Part shown: positions 51,981-59,392 of the stretch, piece after piece
Numbering within the stretch: position 1 is the first letter of the stretch
How the letters are laid out: the number at the start of each line of letters is the position of its first letter
DNA from: DASQUK01 sp035641315
Lineage (GTDB): Bacteria > Actinomycetota > Acidimicrobiia > Acidimicrobiales > VFJN01
Reading direction: 5' to 3'
Length of the DNA stretch: 64,000 bases
NCBI GenBank assembly: GCA_035641315.1
Contig: DASQUK010000214.1
Span: 1 to 64,000 of the forward strand
The notes under the pieces: model-generated
Told to the model about the DNA's origin: nothing
The model's database searches: none
Seen by the model: only the letters and a program-made list of their open reading frames with translations
Position numbers and translations under genes: made by a program

Positions 51981-53720
51981 ATGCCGAGCCTGCCCGAGAT
52001 CTGCGCCCAGCTCACGGGCCCGGGGGGAGCGTTCGAGGTCGTCACCGAGGACGTGCTCGGCCGTCCCCTACAGGTCTACAAGGACCGCATGCGGTCACTG
52101 CGGGAGATCCCGCAGGCCGCCATCGCCCGAGCCGACGACGCCACCTTCCTGGTCTACGGCGACCGCAGCTACGGCTTCCGCAACTTCGTCGAACAGGCCA
52201 ACGGCCTCGCCCACGCCCTGGCCTTTCGCGTCGGCGTCGGTGCGGGCGACCGGGTCGCGGTCCTCAGCCAGAACAACCCGGAGTGGTGCCTCACGTTCTG
52301 GGCCACGGTGTCGAGCGGCGCCATCCTGGTGGGGCTCAACGGCTGGTGGAAGGCCGACGAGAGCCTCTACGGCCTGCGGGACTCGGGCGCCAAGGTGCTG
52401 GTGGCCGACGCCAAGAGGTTCGAGCGCATCGCCGATCGCCTCGGGGAGGCGCCCGACCTCACGCACGTGTTGCTGATCGACTGCGACCCCGACGACTTCC
52501 CCGCGGCGAAGGGGTCGGCGGTGAAGCTGCTGCGCTTCGACGAGCTGGGTGCCGACCCGACCGACCGGTTCCCGGGGGCGCCGATCGCCGAGGACGACCC
52601 GGCGGTCATCTTCTACACCTCGGGCACGACCGGGAAGGCGAAGGGCGCCATCTCGACCCACCGGTCGATGATCGCCAACCTGCAGAACACGCTGTTCTTC
52701 ACCCTGGCGGGGGCGATGGCCAATCCGGACCGCGACTCGCCGGCGCCGGCGGGTGGCGACGGGCCGACCGTCTCGCTGCTGACCTCCCCGCTGTTCCATG
52801 TGTCGGGCTGCCACTCCAACCTGGTGGTCGGGCTGCTCGCGGGGGTGAGGCTCGTCATTCCCGAGGGGCGCTTCGACCCGGTCCAGGTGCTGCGCCTCAT
52901 CGCGGAGCACCGCGTCACCGTGTGGGCCACGGTGCCGACGATGGTGTGGCGGGTGTGCGAGCACCCCGCACGCCACGACTACGACACCTCCAGCGTCACG
53001 ACCGTGGCGTTCGGCGGCTCGCCGTCGGCCGACGAGCTGCTGCGCAAGGTGGCAGGGACGTTCCCCAACGTTCGGTCGACGTCCAACGCCTACGGGCTGA
53101 CCGAGACGTCGTCGGTGGCCACGGTCATCAGCGGTGCCGACGCCAAGCGCAAGCCACGCTCGGTCGGCCCGCCCGTGCCCACGGTGGAGGTGCGGATCGT
53201 CGACGCGGCGGGTCGGCCGGTGGGCGTGGGCGAGACCGGGGAGGTGTGCGTCCGGGGACCGATCCTCATGAAGGGCTACTGGAACAAGCCCGAGGCCACG
53301 GCCGAGGCCATCGACGCCGACGGGTTCCTCCACACCGGCGACATCGGCCACCTCGACGACGAGGGCTACCTCACCATCACCGACCGCAAGAAGGACATGA
53401 TCATCCGCGGCGGCGAGAACATCTACTGCGTGGAGATCGAGAACCGCCTGGTCGAGCACCCCTCCGTCGCCGACGCCGCGGTCATCGGCGTGCCCCACCC
53501 CGAGTTCGGTGAGGAGGTGAAGGCGGTGGTGCAGACCGAGCCGGGCGCCTCGCTCACCCACGACGACGTCCGGCGTTGGGTTGCCGCCGAGCTGGCCGAC
53601 TTCAAGGTGCCCGCCCACGTGGAGGTGCGCACCGAGCCCCTCCCCCGCAGCGCCTCCGGCAAGCTGCTCAAGAACGTCCTGCGGGGCGAGGGCGAGGTCA
53701 GCTTCGAAGAGACGCTGTGA
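51981..53720 (+). CDS. Acyl-CoA synthetase (long-chain type)
   Basis: 579 residues from ATG 51981 with a strong SD (AGGAGGGGGAC). Motifs are IFYTSGTTGKAKGAISTHRS, SNAYGLTETSSVAT, GFLHTGDIGHLDDEGYLTITDRKKDMIIRGGENIYCVEIENRL and PRSASGKLLKNVLRG. It activates fatty or other carboxylic acids to CoA thioesters. It is distinct from the shorter enzyme at 28166. The substrate is not determined. Confidence 0.92.
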   Translation: MPSLPEICAQLTGPGGAFEVVTEDVLGRPLQVYKDRMRSLREIPQAAIARADDATFLVYGDRSYGFRNFVEQANGLAHALAFRVGVGAGDRVAVLSQNNPEWCLTFWATVSSGAILVGLNGWWKADESLYGLRDSGAKVLVADAKRFERIADRLGEAPDLTHVLLIDCDPDDFPAAKGSAVKLLRFDELGADPTDRFPGAPIAEDDPAVIFYTSGTTGKAKGAISTHRSMIANLQNTLFFTLAGAMANPDRDSPAPAGGDGPTVSLLTSPLFHVSGCHSNLVVGLLAGVRLVIPEGRFDPVQVLRLIAEHRVTVWATVPTMVWRVCEHPARHDYDTSSVTTVAFGGSPSADELLRKVAGTFPNVRSTSNAYGLTETSSVATVISGADAKRKPRSVGPPVPTVEVRIVDAAGRPVGVGETGEVCVRGPILMKGYWNKPEATAEAIDADGFLHTGDIGHLDDEGYLTITDRKKDMIIRGGENIYCVEIENRLVEHPSVADAAVIGVPHPEFGEEVKAVVQTEPGASLTHDDVRRWVAAELADFKVPAHVEVRTEPLPRSASGKLLKNVLRGEGEVSFEETL

Positions 53721-53721
53721 C

Positions 53722-54396
53722 CTACCGCAACACCGTGTAGGCCGCCACGGTGGCGGCGCTGTTCGTGGCGGCGTGCACCAGGAGCGGGGCGAGCAGGCTG
53801 CGCGACCCGAGCCGGAGGGCGCAGAACACGAACCCGCCCACGGTCGTGAGCACGACCGCGGCGGTCACCGCGCCGGCCTGAGCCCAGGCGCTCTGCGCCA
53901 GGTCGTTGGTGGCGAGCGCGCTGAGCGTGGGCCGGATGTGCCACAGCCCGAAGAGCACGGAGGACGCCACGACCGCCGTGCGCATCGGGCAGATCCGGGC
54001 GAGCAGGCCGAGGAGGACGCCCCGGAAGGCCAGCTCCTCGAACAGGGCCGTGCCCAGCGGGATGCGCACGAGCGCCTGGTAGGCCAGCTCGGACCGGGAG
54101 TCGATGTCGGCGTTGCGCTCGTCCTCGAACCACCCTCGGGTGAGCGGCAGGGCGGCGCCGACGACGATCCCGGCGACGACGATCGCGGCGCCCACCCCGC
54201 CTACGACAAGACCCCGGCGGACCGTGGCCCGCGCCAGGCCGGCCTCCCGGGCGGACAGGCCGCCGGCGCGGCCGATGACCACGAGGGCCCCCGCCGTGGC
54301 CAGGTTCACCGGCACGTACCACGCGGAGGGGACCAGCGACTCGCCGGCCACGTTGCGGGCGGCGAGCACCCCCACGACGATCACCACGGACGCCAT
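53722..54396 (-). CDS. CPBP-family intramembrane metalloprotease
   Basis: 224 residues with about seven hydrophobic segments. The catalytic pattern of the CPBP (Abi/CaaX protease-like) family is complete: EELAFRGVLLG, FGLWHIRPT and HAATNSAAT in the last helix. Members cleave membrane-embedded substrates or modify prenylated peptides; the target is unknown. It is convergent with the acyl-CoA synthetase gene with a 1-bp gap. Confidence 0.88.
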   Translation of the reverse strand: MASVVIVVGVLAARNVAGESLVPSAWYVPVNLATAGALVVIGRAGGLSAREAGLARATVRRGLVVGGVGAAIVVAGIVVGAALPLTRGWFEDERNADIDSRSELAYQALVRIPLGTALFEELAFRGVLLGLLARICPMRTAVVASSVLFGLWHIRPTLSALATNDLAQSAWAQAGAVTAAVVLTTVGGFVFCALRLGSRSLLAPLLVHAATNSAATVAAYTVLR

Positions 54397-54422
54397 GGGG
54401 CTCCACGGTCGCGTAGCGCCCC

Positions 54423-54559
54423 TTCTGCCCGCGCTCACCCGCACTATGGAAGGTCAGCGCGGGCAGAATGGCTCGTCGGGTCGGCGACGCCCGTCGTGCC
54501 TTCAGTGCACCGCTTCTGCCCGCGCTCACCCGCACCATGGAAGGTCAGCGCGGGCAGAA
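54423..54559. repeat. Pair of 46-bp palindromes
   Basis: Units at 54423-54468 and 54514-54559 are identical except for one base in the loop. Each has a 13-bp stem TTCTGCCCGCGCT/AGCGCGGGCAGAA and an extra ACC/GGT pair. They resemble the palindrome at 34943 in length and ends. The second copy ends 6 bp before the next coding region. Confidence 0.8.
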
Positions 54560-54565
54560 TGCCGT

Positions 54566-54997
54566 GTGCCCTACACACGCATGACCGAGGACGAGTGGTG
54601 GGCGTTCCTGCGGTCGTCGGTGCGGCCGGCGCTGCTCGGGACGACCCGGGCCGACGGCCGCCCCCACGTCGCCCCGATCTGGTACGACGTCGAGGACGGC
54701 ACGCTCGTGTTCACCACCGGCGCCGACACGGTGAAGGGCCGGGCCATCCGCCGGACCAGCCGGGTGGCGCTGTGCGTGCAGGACGACCGGCCGCCGTTCT
54801 CGTTCGTGATGGTCGAGGGTGAGGCCACATGCAGCGACGATCCGGGCGAGGTCCGTCGCTGGGCCACCCGTCTCGGCGGGCGCTACATGGGCGCCGACCG
54901 CGCCGAGGAGTACGGCGACCGCAACGCGGTGCCGGGCGAGATGCTCGTGCGGGTCACCCCGACCCGCGTCGTCTCGGCCCGCGACGTGGCGGACTGA
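54566..54997 (+). CDS. PPOX-class F420/FMN-binding oxidoreductase
   Basis: About 143 residues from GTG 54566; ATG 54581 is an alternative. The split-barrel sequence MTEDEWWAFLRSSVRPALLGTTRADGRPHVAPIWYDVEDGTLVFTT and GRAIRRTSRVALCVQDDRPPFSFVMVEGEA is typical of the pyridoxamine-phosphate-oxidase-like family that in actinobacteria often uses F420H2. The substrate is unknown. Confidence 0.85.
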   Translation: MPYTRMTEDEWWAFLRSSVRPALLGTTRADGRPHVAPIWYDVEDGTLVFTTGADTVKGRAIRRTSRVALCVQDDRPPFSFVMVEGEATCSDDPGEVRRWATRLGGRYMGADRAEEYGDRNAVPGEMLVRVTPTRVVSARDVAD

Positions 54998-55005
54998 GAC
55001 GTCAC

Positions 55006-56031
55006 TCAGCCCCCCGAGGCGTCCTCGAAGCGCTGCTTGCCGGCGGAGATCCAGGGCATCATCGCCCGCAGCTCGGCGCCGACCTTCTCGATCGGGTGCT
55101 CCTTGCCGGCCTGGCCCAGCGCCGAGAACCGGGCGCGGCCCGACTCGGACTCGGCGATCCACTCCTCGGCGAACTTGCCGGTCTGGATCTCGTCGAGGAT
55201 GGTCCGCATCTCGGCGCGCACGGCGTCGTTGATCACCCGCGGCCCCCGCGTGAGGTCGCCGTACTCGGCGGTGTCGCTCACCGAGTAGCGCATGCCGGCC
55301 ACGCCCTGCTCGTACATGAGGTCGACGATGAGCTTCAGCTCGTGGAGGCACTCGAAGTACGCCGACTCCGGCTGGTAGCCGGCTTCGACGAGCGTCTCGA
55401 AGCCGGCCTGCACCAGCGCGGTGAGCCCGCCGCACAGCACGACCTGCTCGCCGAACAGGTCGGTCTCGGTCTCCTCCTCGAACGTGGTCCCGAGCACGCC
55501 CGCCCGGGTGCCGCCGATGGCGTCGGCGTAGGCCAGCGCCAGGCCGTGGGCGTGCCCGGAGGCGTCCTGGCCGACGGCGACCAGGCAGGGCACGCCGCCG
55601 CCCTCGGTGTAGGTGCGGCGCACCAGGTGCCCGGGGCCCTTGGGCGCCACGAGCGCGACGTCGACGCCGGCGGGGGCGACGACCTGGCCGAAACGCACGG
55701 AGAAGCCGTGCGCCACGAACAGCGCGTCGCCCTCGGTGAGGTGCGGGGCGATGTGGTTGGCGAAGATCGCCTTGTGTTCCGTGTCGGGCCCCAGCAGCAT
55801 GACCAGGTCGGCCTCGGCGGCGGCGTCGGCGATCGAGCGCACGGTCAGGCCGGCCGCCTCGGCCTTGGTCCGCGACGACGATCCGTCCCGCAAGCCGACG
55901 CGCACGTCGATGCCCGAGTCCCGGAGGTTGAGGGCATGGGCGTGGCCCTGCGAGCCGTAGCCGATCACCGCCACCTTGCGTCCGGCGACGAGCGACCGGT
56001 CGGCGTCCTTCTCGTAGTACACGTTGGCCAT
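55006..56031 (-). CDS. ilvC: Ketol-acid reductoisomerase
   Basis: 341 residues, class I. The NADPH-binding motif GYGSQGHAHALNLRDSG starts at Gly24. Magnesium ligands lie in the C-terminal knotted domain (TDLFGEQVVLCGGLTALVQAGFETLVEAGYQPESAYFECLHELKLIVDL). It converts acetolactate or acetohydroxybutyrate to the dihydroxy acids of Val, Leu and Ile synthesis. It is last in the ilvBNC operon, 22 bp after ilvN. Confidence 0.97.
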   Translation of the reverse strand: MANVYYEKDADRSLVAGRKVAVIGYGSQGHAHALNLRDSGIDVRVGLRDGSSSRTKAEAAGLTVRSIADAAAEADLVMLLGPDTEHKAIFANHIAPHLTEGDALFVAHGFSVRFGQVVAPAGVDVALVAPKGPGHLVRRTYTEGGGVPCLVAVGQDASGHAHGLALAYADAIGGTRAGVLGTTFEEETETDLFGEQVVLCGGLTALVQAGFETLVEAGYQPESAYFECLHELKLIVDLMYEQGVAGMRYSVSDTAEYGDLTRGPRVINDAVRAEMRTILDEIQTGKFAEEWIAESESGRARFSALGQAGKEHPIEKVGAELRAMMPWISAGKQRFEDASGG

Positions 56032-56053
56032 CGGGTTCCTTTCTTGTCCCTTC

Positions 56054-56605
56054 TCAGGCGGGGCGGCGCACGGGCCGCAGGTTGGGGGCCGAGCGCTCGA
56101 GCTTGGGCAGCGCCACCCGGCCGGTGCGCTGCAGCTCGACGATCCCGAACGGGCGCAGCAAGTCCTCGAGGTCGTCCAGCCGGTCGGGTTCGCCGGCGAG
56201 GCTCACCGTCAGCTCGTCATGGCCGACGTCGACGATGCGCCCGTCGAACAGCCCCACGAGCTCGACCACCTGGCTGCGGGTGGCGGCATCCGCCCGGACG
56301 GTGGCGAGCATGAGCTCGCGCTCGACCGCGTCTCGGGGGTCGAGCTCGGAGATCTTGACGACGTTGACCAGCTTGAACAGCTGTTTGGTGATCTGCTCCA
56401 GCGACGTTGACTCGACGTCGACCACGATCGTGATGCGGCTGAACCGCTCGTCCTCGGTGGGGGCGACCGCCAGGGAGTAGATGTTGAACCCGCGGCGCGC
56501 GAACAGCCCCGCCACCCGGGCGAGCACGCCGGCCTTGTTCTCGACCAGCACCACCAGCGTGTGGTGCCGGGCGTCGGTGCCGGGCAATCCGAGTTGCGGC
56601 GGCAT
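56054..56605 (-). CDS. ilvN: Acetolactate synthase small regulatory subunit
   Basis: 183 residues. The N-terminal ACT domain is HTLVVLVENKAGVLARVAGLFARRGFNIYSLAVAPTEDERFSRITIVV, and the C-terminal domain is typical of IlvN/IlvH. It activates IlvB and gives valine feedback control. Its ATG shares one base with the ilvB stop (TGATG), so translation is coupled. Confidence 0.96.
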   Translation of the reverse strand: MPPQLGLPGTDARHHTLVVLVENKAGVLARVAGLFARRGFNIYSLAVAPTEDERFSRITIVVDVESTSLEQITKQLFKLVNVVKISELDPRDAVERELMLATVRADAATRSQVVELVGLFDGRIVDVGHDELTVSLAGEPDRLDDLEDLLRPFGIVELQRTGRVALPKLERSAPNLRPVRRPA

Positions 56606-58359
56606 CAGCTGGCCTCCCCCCGCTGCGACGGGTCGACGATGATGTCGTCGTTGGACTTGCCGGCCGGGACCATCGGGTACACCTTCTCCTCGCTGGCGGT
56701 ACGGAAGTCGATGACCACCGGGCGGTCGTCGATCTCGTTGGCCTTGGCGATGGCGGCGTCGACCTCCTCCGGCGACTCGACCCGCATGCCGGCGCAGCCC
56801 ATGGCCTCGGCCCACAGCTTGTAGTCGGGCAGGTCCGGCGACAGGTACACCTCGCTGTACCGCTCCTCGTAGAACATCTCCTGCCACTGGCGCACCATGC
56901 CCAGGTAGGCGTTGTTGATGACGGCGACCTTGACCGGGATGCCCTGCGAGGCGGCGGTGATCAGCTCCTGGGCGGTCATCTGGAAGCAGCCGTCGCCGTC
57001 GACCGCCCACACCGTCCGGTCGGGGCGACCCACCTTGGCGCCGATGGCGGCGGGCACCGAGAAGCCCATCGTGCCGAGGCCGCCCGAGTTCACGAACGTG
57101 TACGGGTGGCGGAACTTCCAGTACTGCGACGTCCACATCTGGTGCTGGCCCACGCCGGCGGCGACGATCGTGTCGCCGGGCGCGTTGTCGCGGAGCCGCT
57201 CGAGCACGAACTGGGGCTTGAGCGCCTCGCCGGGCTCCGAGTGCTCGTAGGTGAGCGGGTAGCGCTCCTGCCAGCCGGAGACGGTCTGCTTCCAGGGAGA
57301 GCGGTCGGGAAAGGCGGCGCCGCCCTCGATCAGCTGCCGCACGGCGGCCACCAGCTCCTCGATGACCAGCTGGCAGTCGCCCACGATGGGGACGTCGGGC
57401 CGGCGCACCTTGCCGAGCTCTGCGGGGTCGATGTCCACGTGGATGACCTTGGCGTCGGGGGCGAAGGCGTCGACCTTGCCGGTCACCCGGTCGTCGAAGC
57501 GGCTGCCGAGGGCGATGAGCAGGTCGCTCCGCTGCATGGACGTGACCGCCGTGTAGTTGCCGTGCATGCCCGGCATGCCGAGGCAGAGCGGGTGGTCGTC
57601 GGGGAAGGCGCCCCGGGCCATGAGCGTGGTGACCACGTGGATGTCGCACAGCTCGGCCAGCTCGCGCAGTGCCTCGGCGGCCCGGGCCTTGAGGATGCCG
57701 CCCCCGGCGTAGATGACCGGGCGCCGAGCCTGGACGATCAGCTCGGCCGCCCGCCGGATCATCTTGGGATGCCCCTTCGTGGTGGGCCGGTAGCCGGGCA
57801 GGCTGGCGGCGACCTCGTCGTTGCTCGGCCAGTGCCACTCCATGGCCGATCGGGGGTTGTTGGGGTCGACGATGTCCTTGGGCACGTCGAGCAGCACCGG
57901 CCCGGGGCGGCCCGTGGTGGCGAGGTGGAACGCCTGGCGGACCGCCAGCGGGATGTCCTCCGCCCGGGTGACCAGCTCGTTGTGCTTGGTGACCGAGCGG
58001 GTGATGCCGACCGTGTCGCACTCCTGGAAGGCATCGGTGCCGATCGCCGAGAACGGCACCTGCCCGGTGATGCACACCAGCGGCACCGAGTCCATGTAGG
58101 CGTCGCACAGCGGGGTGACGATGTTGGTGGCGGCGGGCCCGGAGGTGACCATGCACACGCCCGGCCGCCCCGTGGCGTGGGCGAAGCCCTCGGCCATGTG
58201 CCCGGCGCCCTGCTCGTGGCGCACGAGGATGTGGCGGATGGGGCTGTCGATGATGGGGTCGTACACGGGGAGGATCGCACCGCCCGGGAGGCCGAACATG
58301 ACCTCCACGCCCTCCATCTCGAGGGATTTGATCAATGCTTGTCCGCCGTTGAGTCGCAT
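56605..58359 (-). CDS. ilvB: Acetolactate synthase large subunit
   Basis: 584 residues. The thiamine-diphosphate motifs are complete: the catalytic glutamate in VRHEQGAGHMAEGFAHATGRPG, the FAD region, and the GDG...N motif in VWAVDGDGCFQMTAQELITAASQGIPVKVAVINNAYLG. It makes acetolactate or acetohydroxybutyrate. The transcript begins with a Leu/Val-rich leader peptide and an attenuator. Confidence 0.96.
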   Translation of the reverse strand: MRLNGGQALIKSLEMEGVEVMFGLPGGAILPVYDPIIDSPIRHILVRHEQGAGHMAEGFAHATGRPGVCMVTSGPAATNIVTPLCDAYMDSVPLVCITGQVPFSAIGTDAFQECDTVGITRSVTKHNELVTRAEDIPLAVRQAFHLATTGRPGPVLLDVPKDIVDPNNPRSAMEWHWPSNDEVAASLPGYRPTTKGHPKMIRRAAELIVQARRPVIYAGGGILKARAAEALRELAELCDIHVVTTLMARGAFPDDHPLCLGMPGMHGNYTAVTSMQRSDLLIALGSRFDDRVTGKVDAFAPDAKVIHVDIDPAELGKVRRPDVPIVGDCQLVIEELVAAVRQLIEGGAAFPDRSPWKQTVSGWQERYPLTYEHSEPGEALKPQFVLERLRDNAPGDTIVAAGVGQHQMWTSQYWKFRHPYTFVNSGGLGTMGFSVPAAIGAKVGRPDRTVWAVDGDGCFQMTAQELITAASQGIPVKVAVINNAYLGMVRQWQEMFYEERYSEVYLSPDLPDYKLWAEAMGCAGMRVESPEEVDAAIAKANEIDDRPVVIDFRTASEEKVYPMVPAGKSNDDIIVDPSQRGEAS

Positions 58360-58402
58360 GGCGGTGCTCCTTGGGGTGGTTTCGGGAAACGGGAAAACGG
58401 AA

Positions 58403-58459
58403 ACGACCTCCCGGTTGGGAGGTCGTCGACGCGCACGCGGGCAGGTGGCCGGCGTGCGC
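58403..58459 (-). promoter_or_regulatory. Transcription attenuator of ilvBNC
   Basis: After the leader stop an 8-bp hairpin GCGCACGC/GCGTGCGC (58431-58459) forms. A perfect 10-bp terminator stem ACGACCTCCC/GGGAGGTCGT (58403-58426, 4-nt loop) follows, and on the minus strand it leads into TTTCCGTTTTCCCG. The segment TAGCGCACG at the leader stop is shared with the leuB attenuator. Confidence 0.82.
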
Positions 58460-58494
58460 TACATGAGGACTACGAGCAGGCGGTGGGCGTGCAT
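58459..58494 (-). CDS. Leader peptide MHAHRLLVVLM
   Basis: An 11-codon frame from ATG 58494 to TAG 58459-58461 contains the run Leu-Leu-Val-Val-Leu just before the end. It lies directly before the hairpin and terminator in front of ilvB. The SD is weak (GGGAAG about 12 nt upstream). Confidence 0.78.
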   Translation of the reverse strand: MHAHRLLVVLM

Positions 58495-58577
58495 CGGCCG
58501 TGAAGCTTCCCACGGATGGCCCAGCGGGAGCAAGGCGGATCCCGGGCCTGGTACCTCCGCCCACGTAGACTTCCATC

Positions 58578-58772
58578 GTGCCGACGACGGCCGCCGACCG
58601 ATTCCGTGCTGCGCTCGAGCTGGCCGATGCCGGGATACGGCTCATGCGACAGAACCTGGAGCGCCGGAACCCATCCGCGTCGCCCGAAGAGATCGACGGG
58701 TTGCTGCGGGAATGGCTGGCGAGGCGGCCACCGGACGCCCCCGGCCGGCCGCGGCCGATCAGCCCCGAGTGA
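58578..58772 (+). CDS. Small partner protein of a nucleotidyltransferase (putative antitoxin side)
   Basis: 64 residues from GTG 58578. The sequence ALELADAGIRLMRQNLERRNPSASPEEIDGLLREWLARRPPDAPGR is a helical pattern seen in small actinobacterial proteins encoded before DUF6036/AbiEii-like nucleotidyltransferases. TAGACT 6 nt before the GTG implies a leaderless mRNA. It overlaps the next gene by GTGA. The toxin-antitoxin reading is inferred from the gene arrangement only. Confidence 0.7.
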   Translation: MPTTAADRFRAALELADAGIRLMRQNLERRNPSASPEEIDGLLREWLARRPPDAPGRPRPISPE

Positions 58773-59350
58773 CCGGCTTCGAGGCAGCGGCGAGACGGGT
58801 GGCGGCGGATCTGCGGGCCGCCGGGCGAGAAGGCGCGCTCGTCGGTGGCCTCGCCGTGTCGATACGCACCGAGCCCCGATTCACCCAGGATCTCGACCTT
58901 GCCGTTGCCGTTGAGGACGACGAGGTCGCCGAGCGAACCGTTCGCTCGTTCCTGGGCGAGGGATACCAGCTGATGGCGACGGTCGAGCACGAGGCGACCG
59001 GCCGCCTCGCCATGGCACGGTTCGAGCTGCCGGCATCCGACCAGATCGCCGACCTGCTGTTCGCCTCCTCGGGGATCGAACCTGAAGTCGTCGCCGCCGC
59101 CGACGTGCTGCAGGTGCTCCCCGGTCTCGAGTTGCCAGTGGCGACGACTGGCCACCTCATCGCGCTCAAGCTCCTCGCCCGCGACGACGAGACCCGCCCG
59201 CTGGATGCGGTCGATCTCCGGGCTCTCGTCGCCGTCGCCGACGATCAGGACCTATCGCTGGCTCGGGAGGCGGTGGTCTTGATCACCACGCGCGGCTACG
59301 ACCGCGGCCGCGACCTCACGAGGGCGCTGGAGGAGGTCGTTCGCGGCTAG
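58769..59350 (+). CDS. Nucleotidyltransferase-fold (AbiEii/DUF6036-like) protein
   Basis: 193 residues from GTG 58769. The N-terminal motif ALVGGLAVSIRTEPRFTQDLDLAVAVEDDEVAER has the GG.A and T.DLDL pattern of the minimal nucleotidyltransferase fold. HLIALKLLARDDETRPLDAVDLRALV matches the central helix of the AbiEii/DUF6036 group. Some relatives are toxins that modify tRNA or proteins with nucleotides. Only the first two of the expected three acidic residues are clear. It is translationally coupled to the small upstream gene. Confidence 0.75.
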   Translation: MTGFEAAARRVAADLRAAGREGALVGGLAVSIRTEPRFTQDLDLAVAVEDDEVAERTVRSFLGEGYQLMATVEHEATGRLAMARFELPASDQIADLLFASSGIEPEVVAAADVLQVLPGLELPVATTGHLIALKLLARDDETRPLDAVDLRALVAVADDQDLSLAREAVVLITTRGYDRGRDLTRALEEVVRG

Positions 59351-59392
59351 TGGCCCCCACTCCTGCCTCGGGACGGAAGGTGGGGGGCGCCG

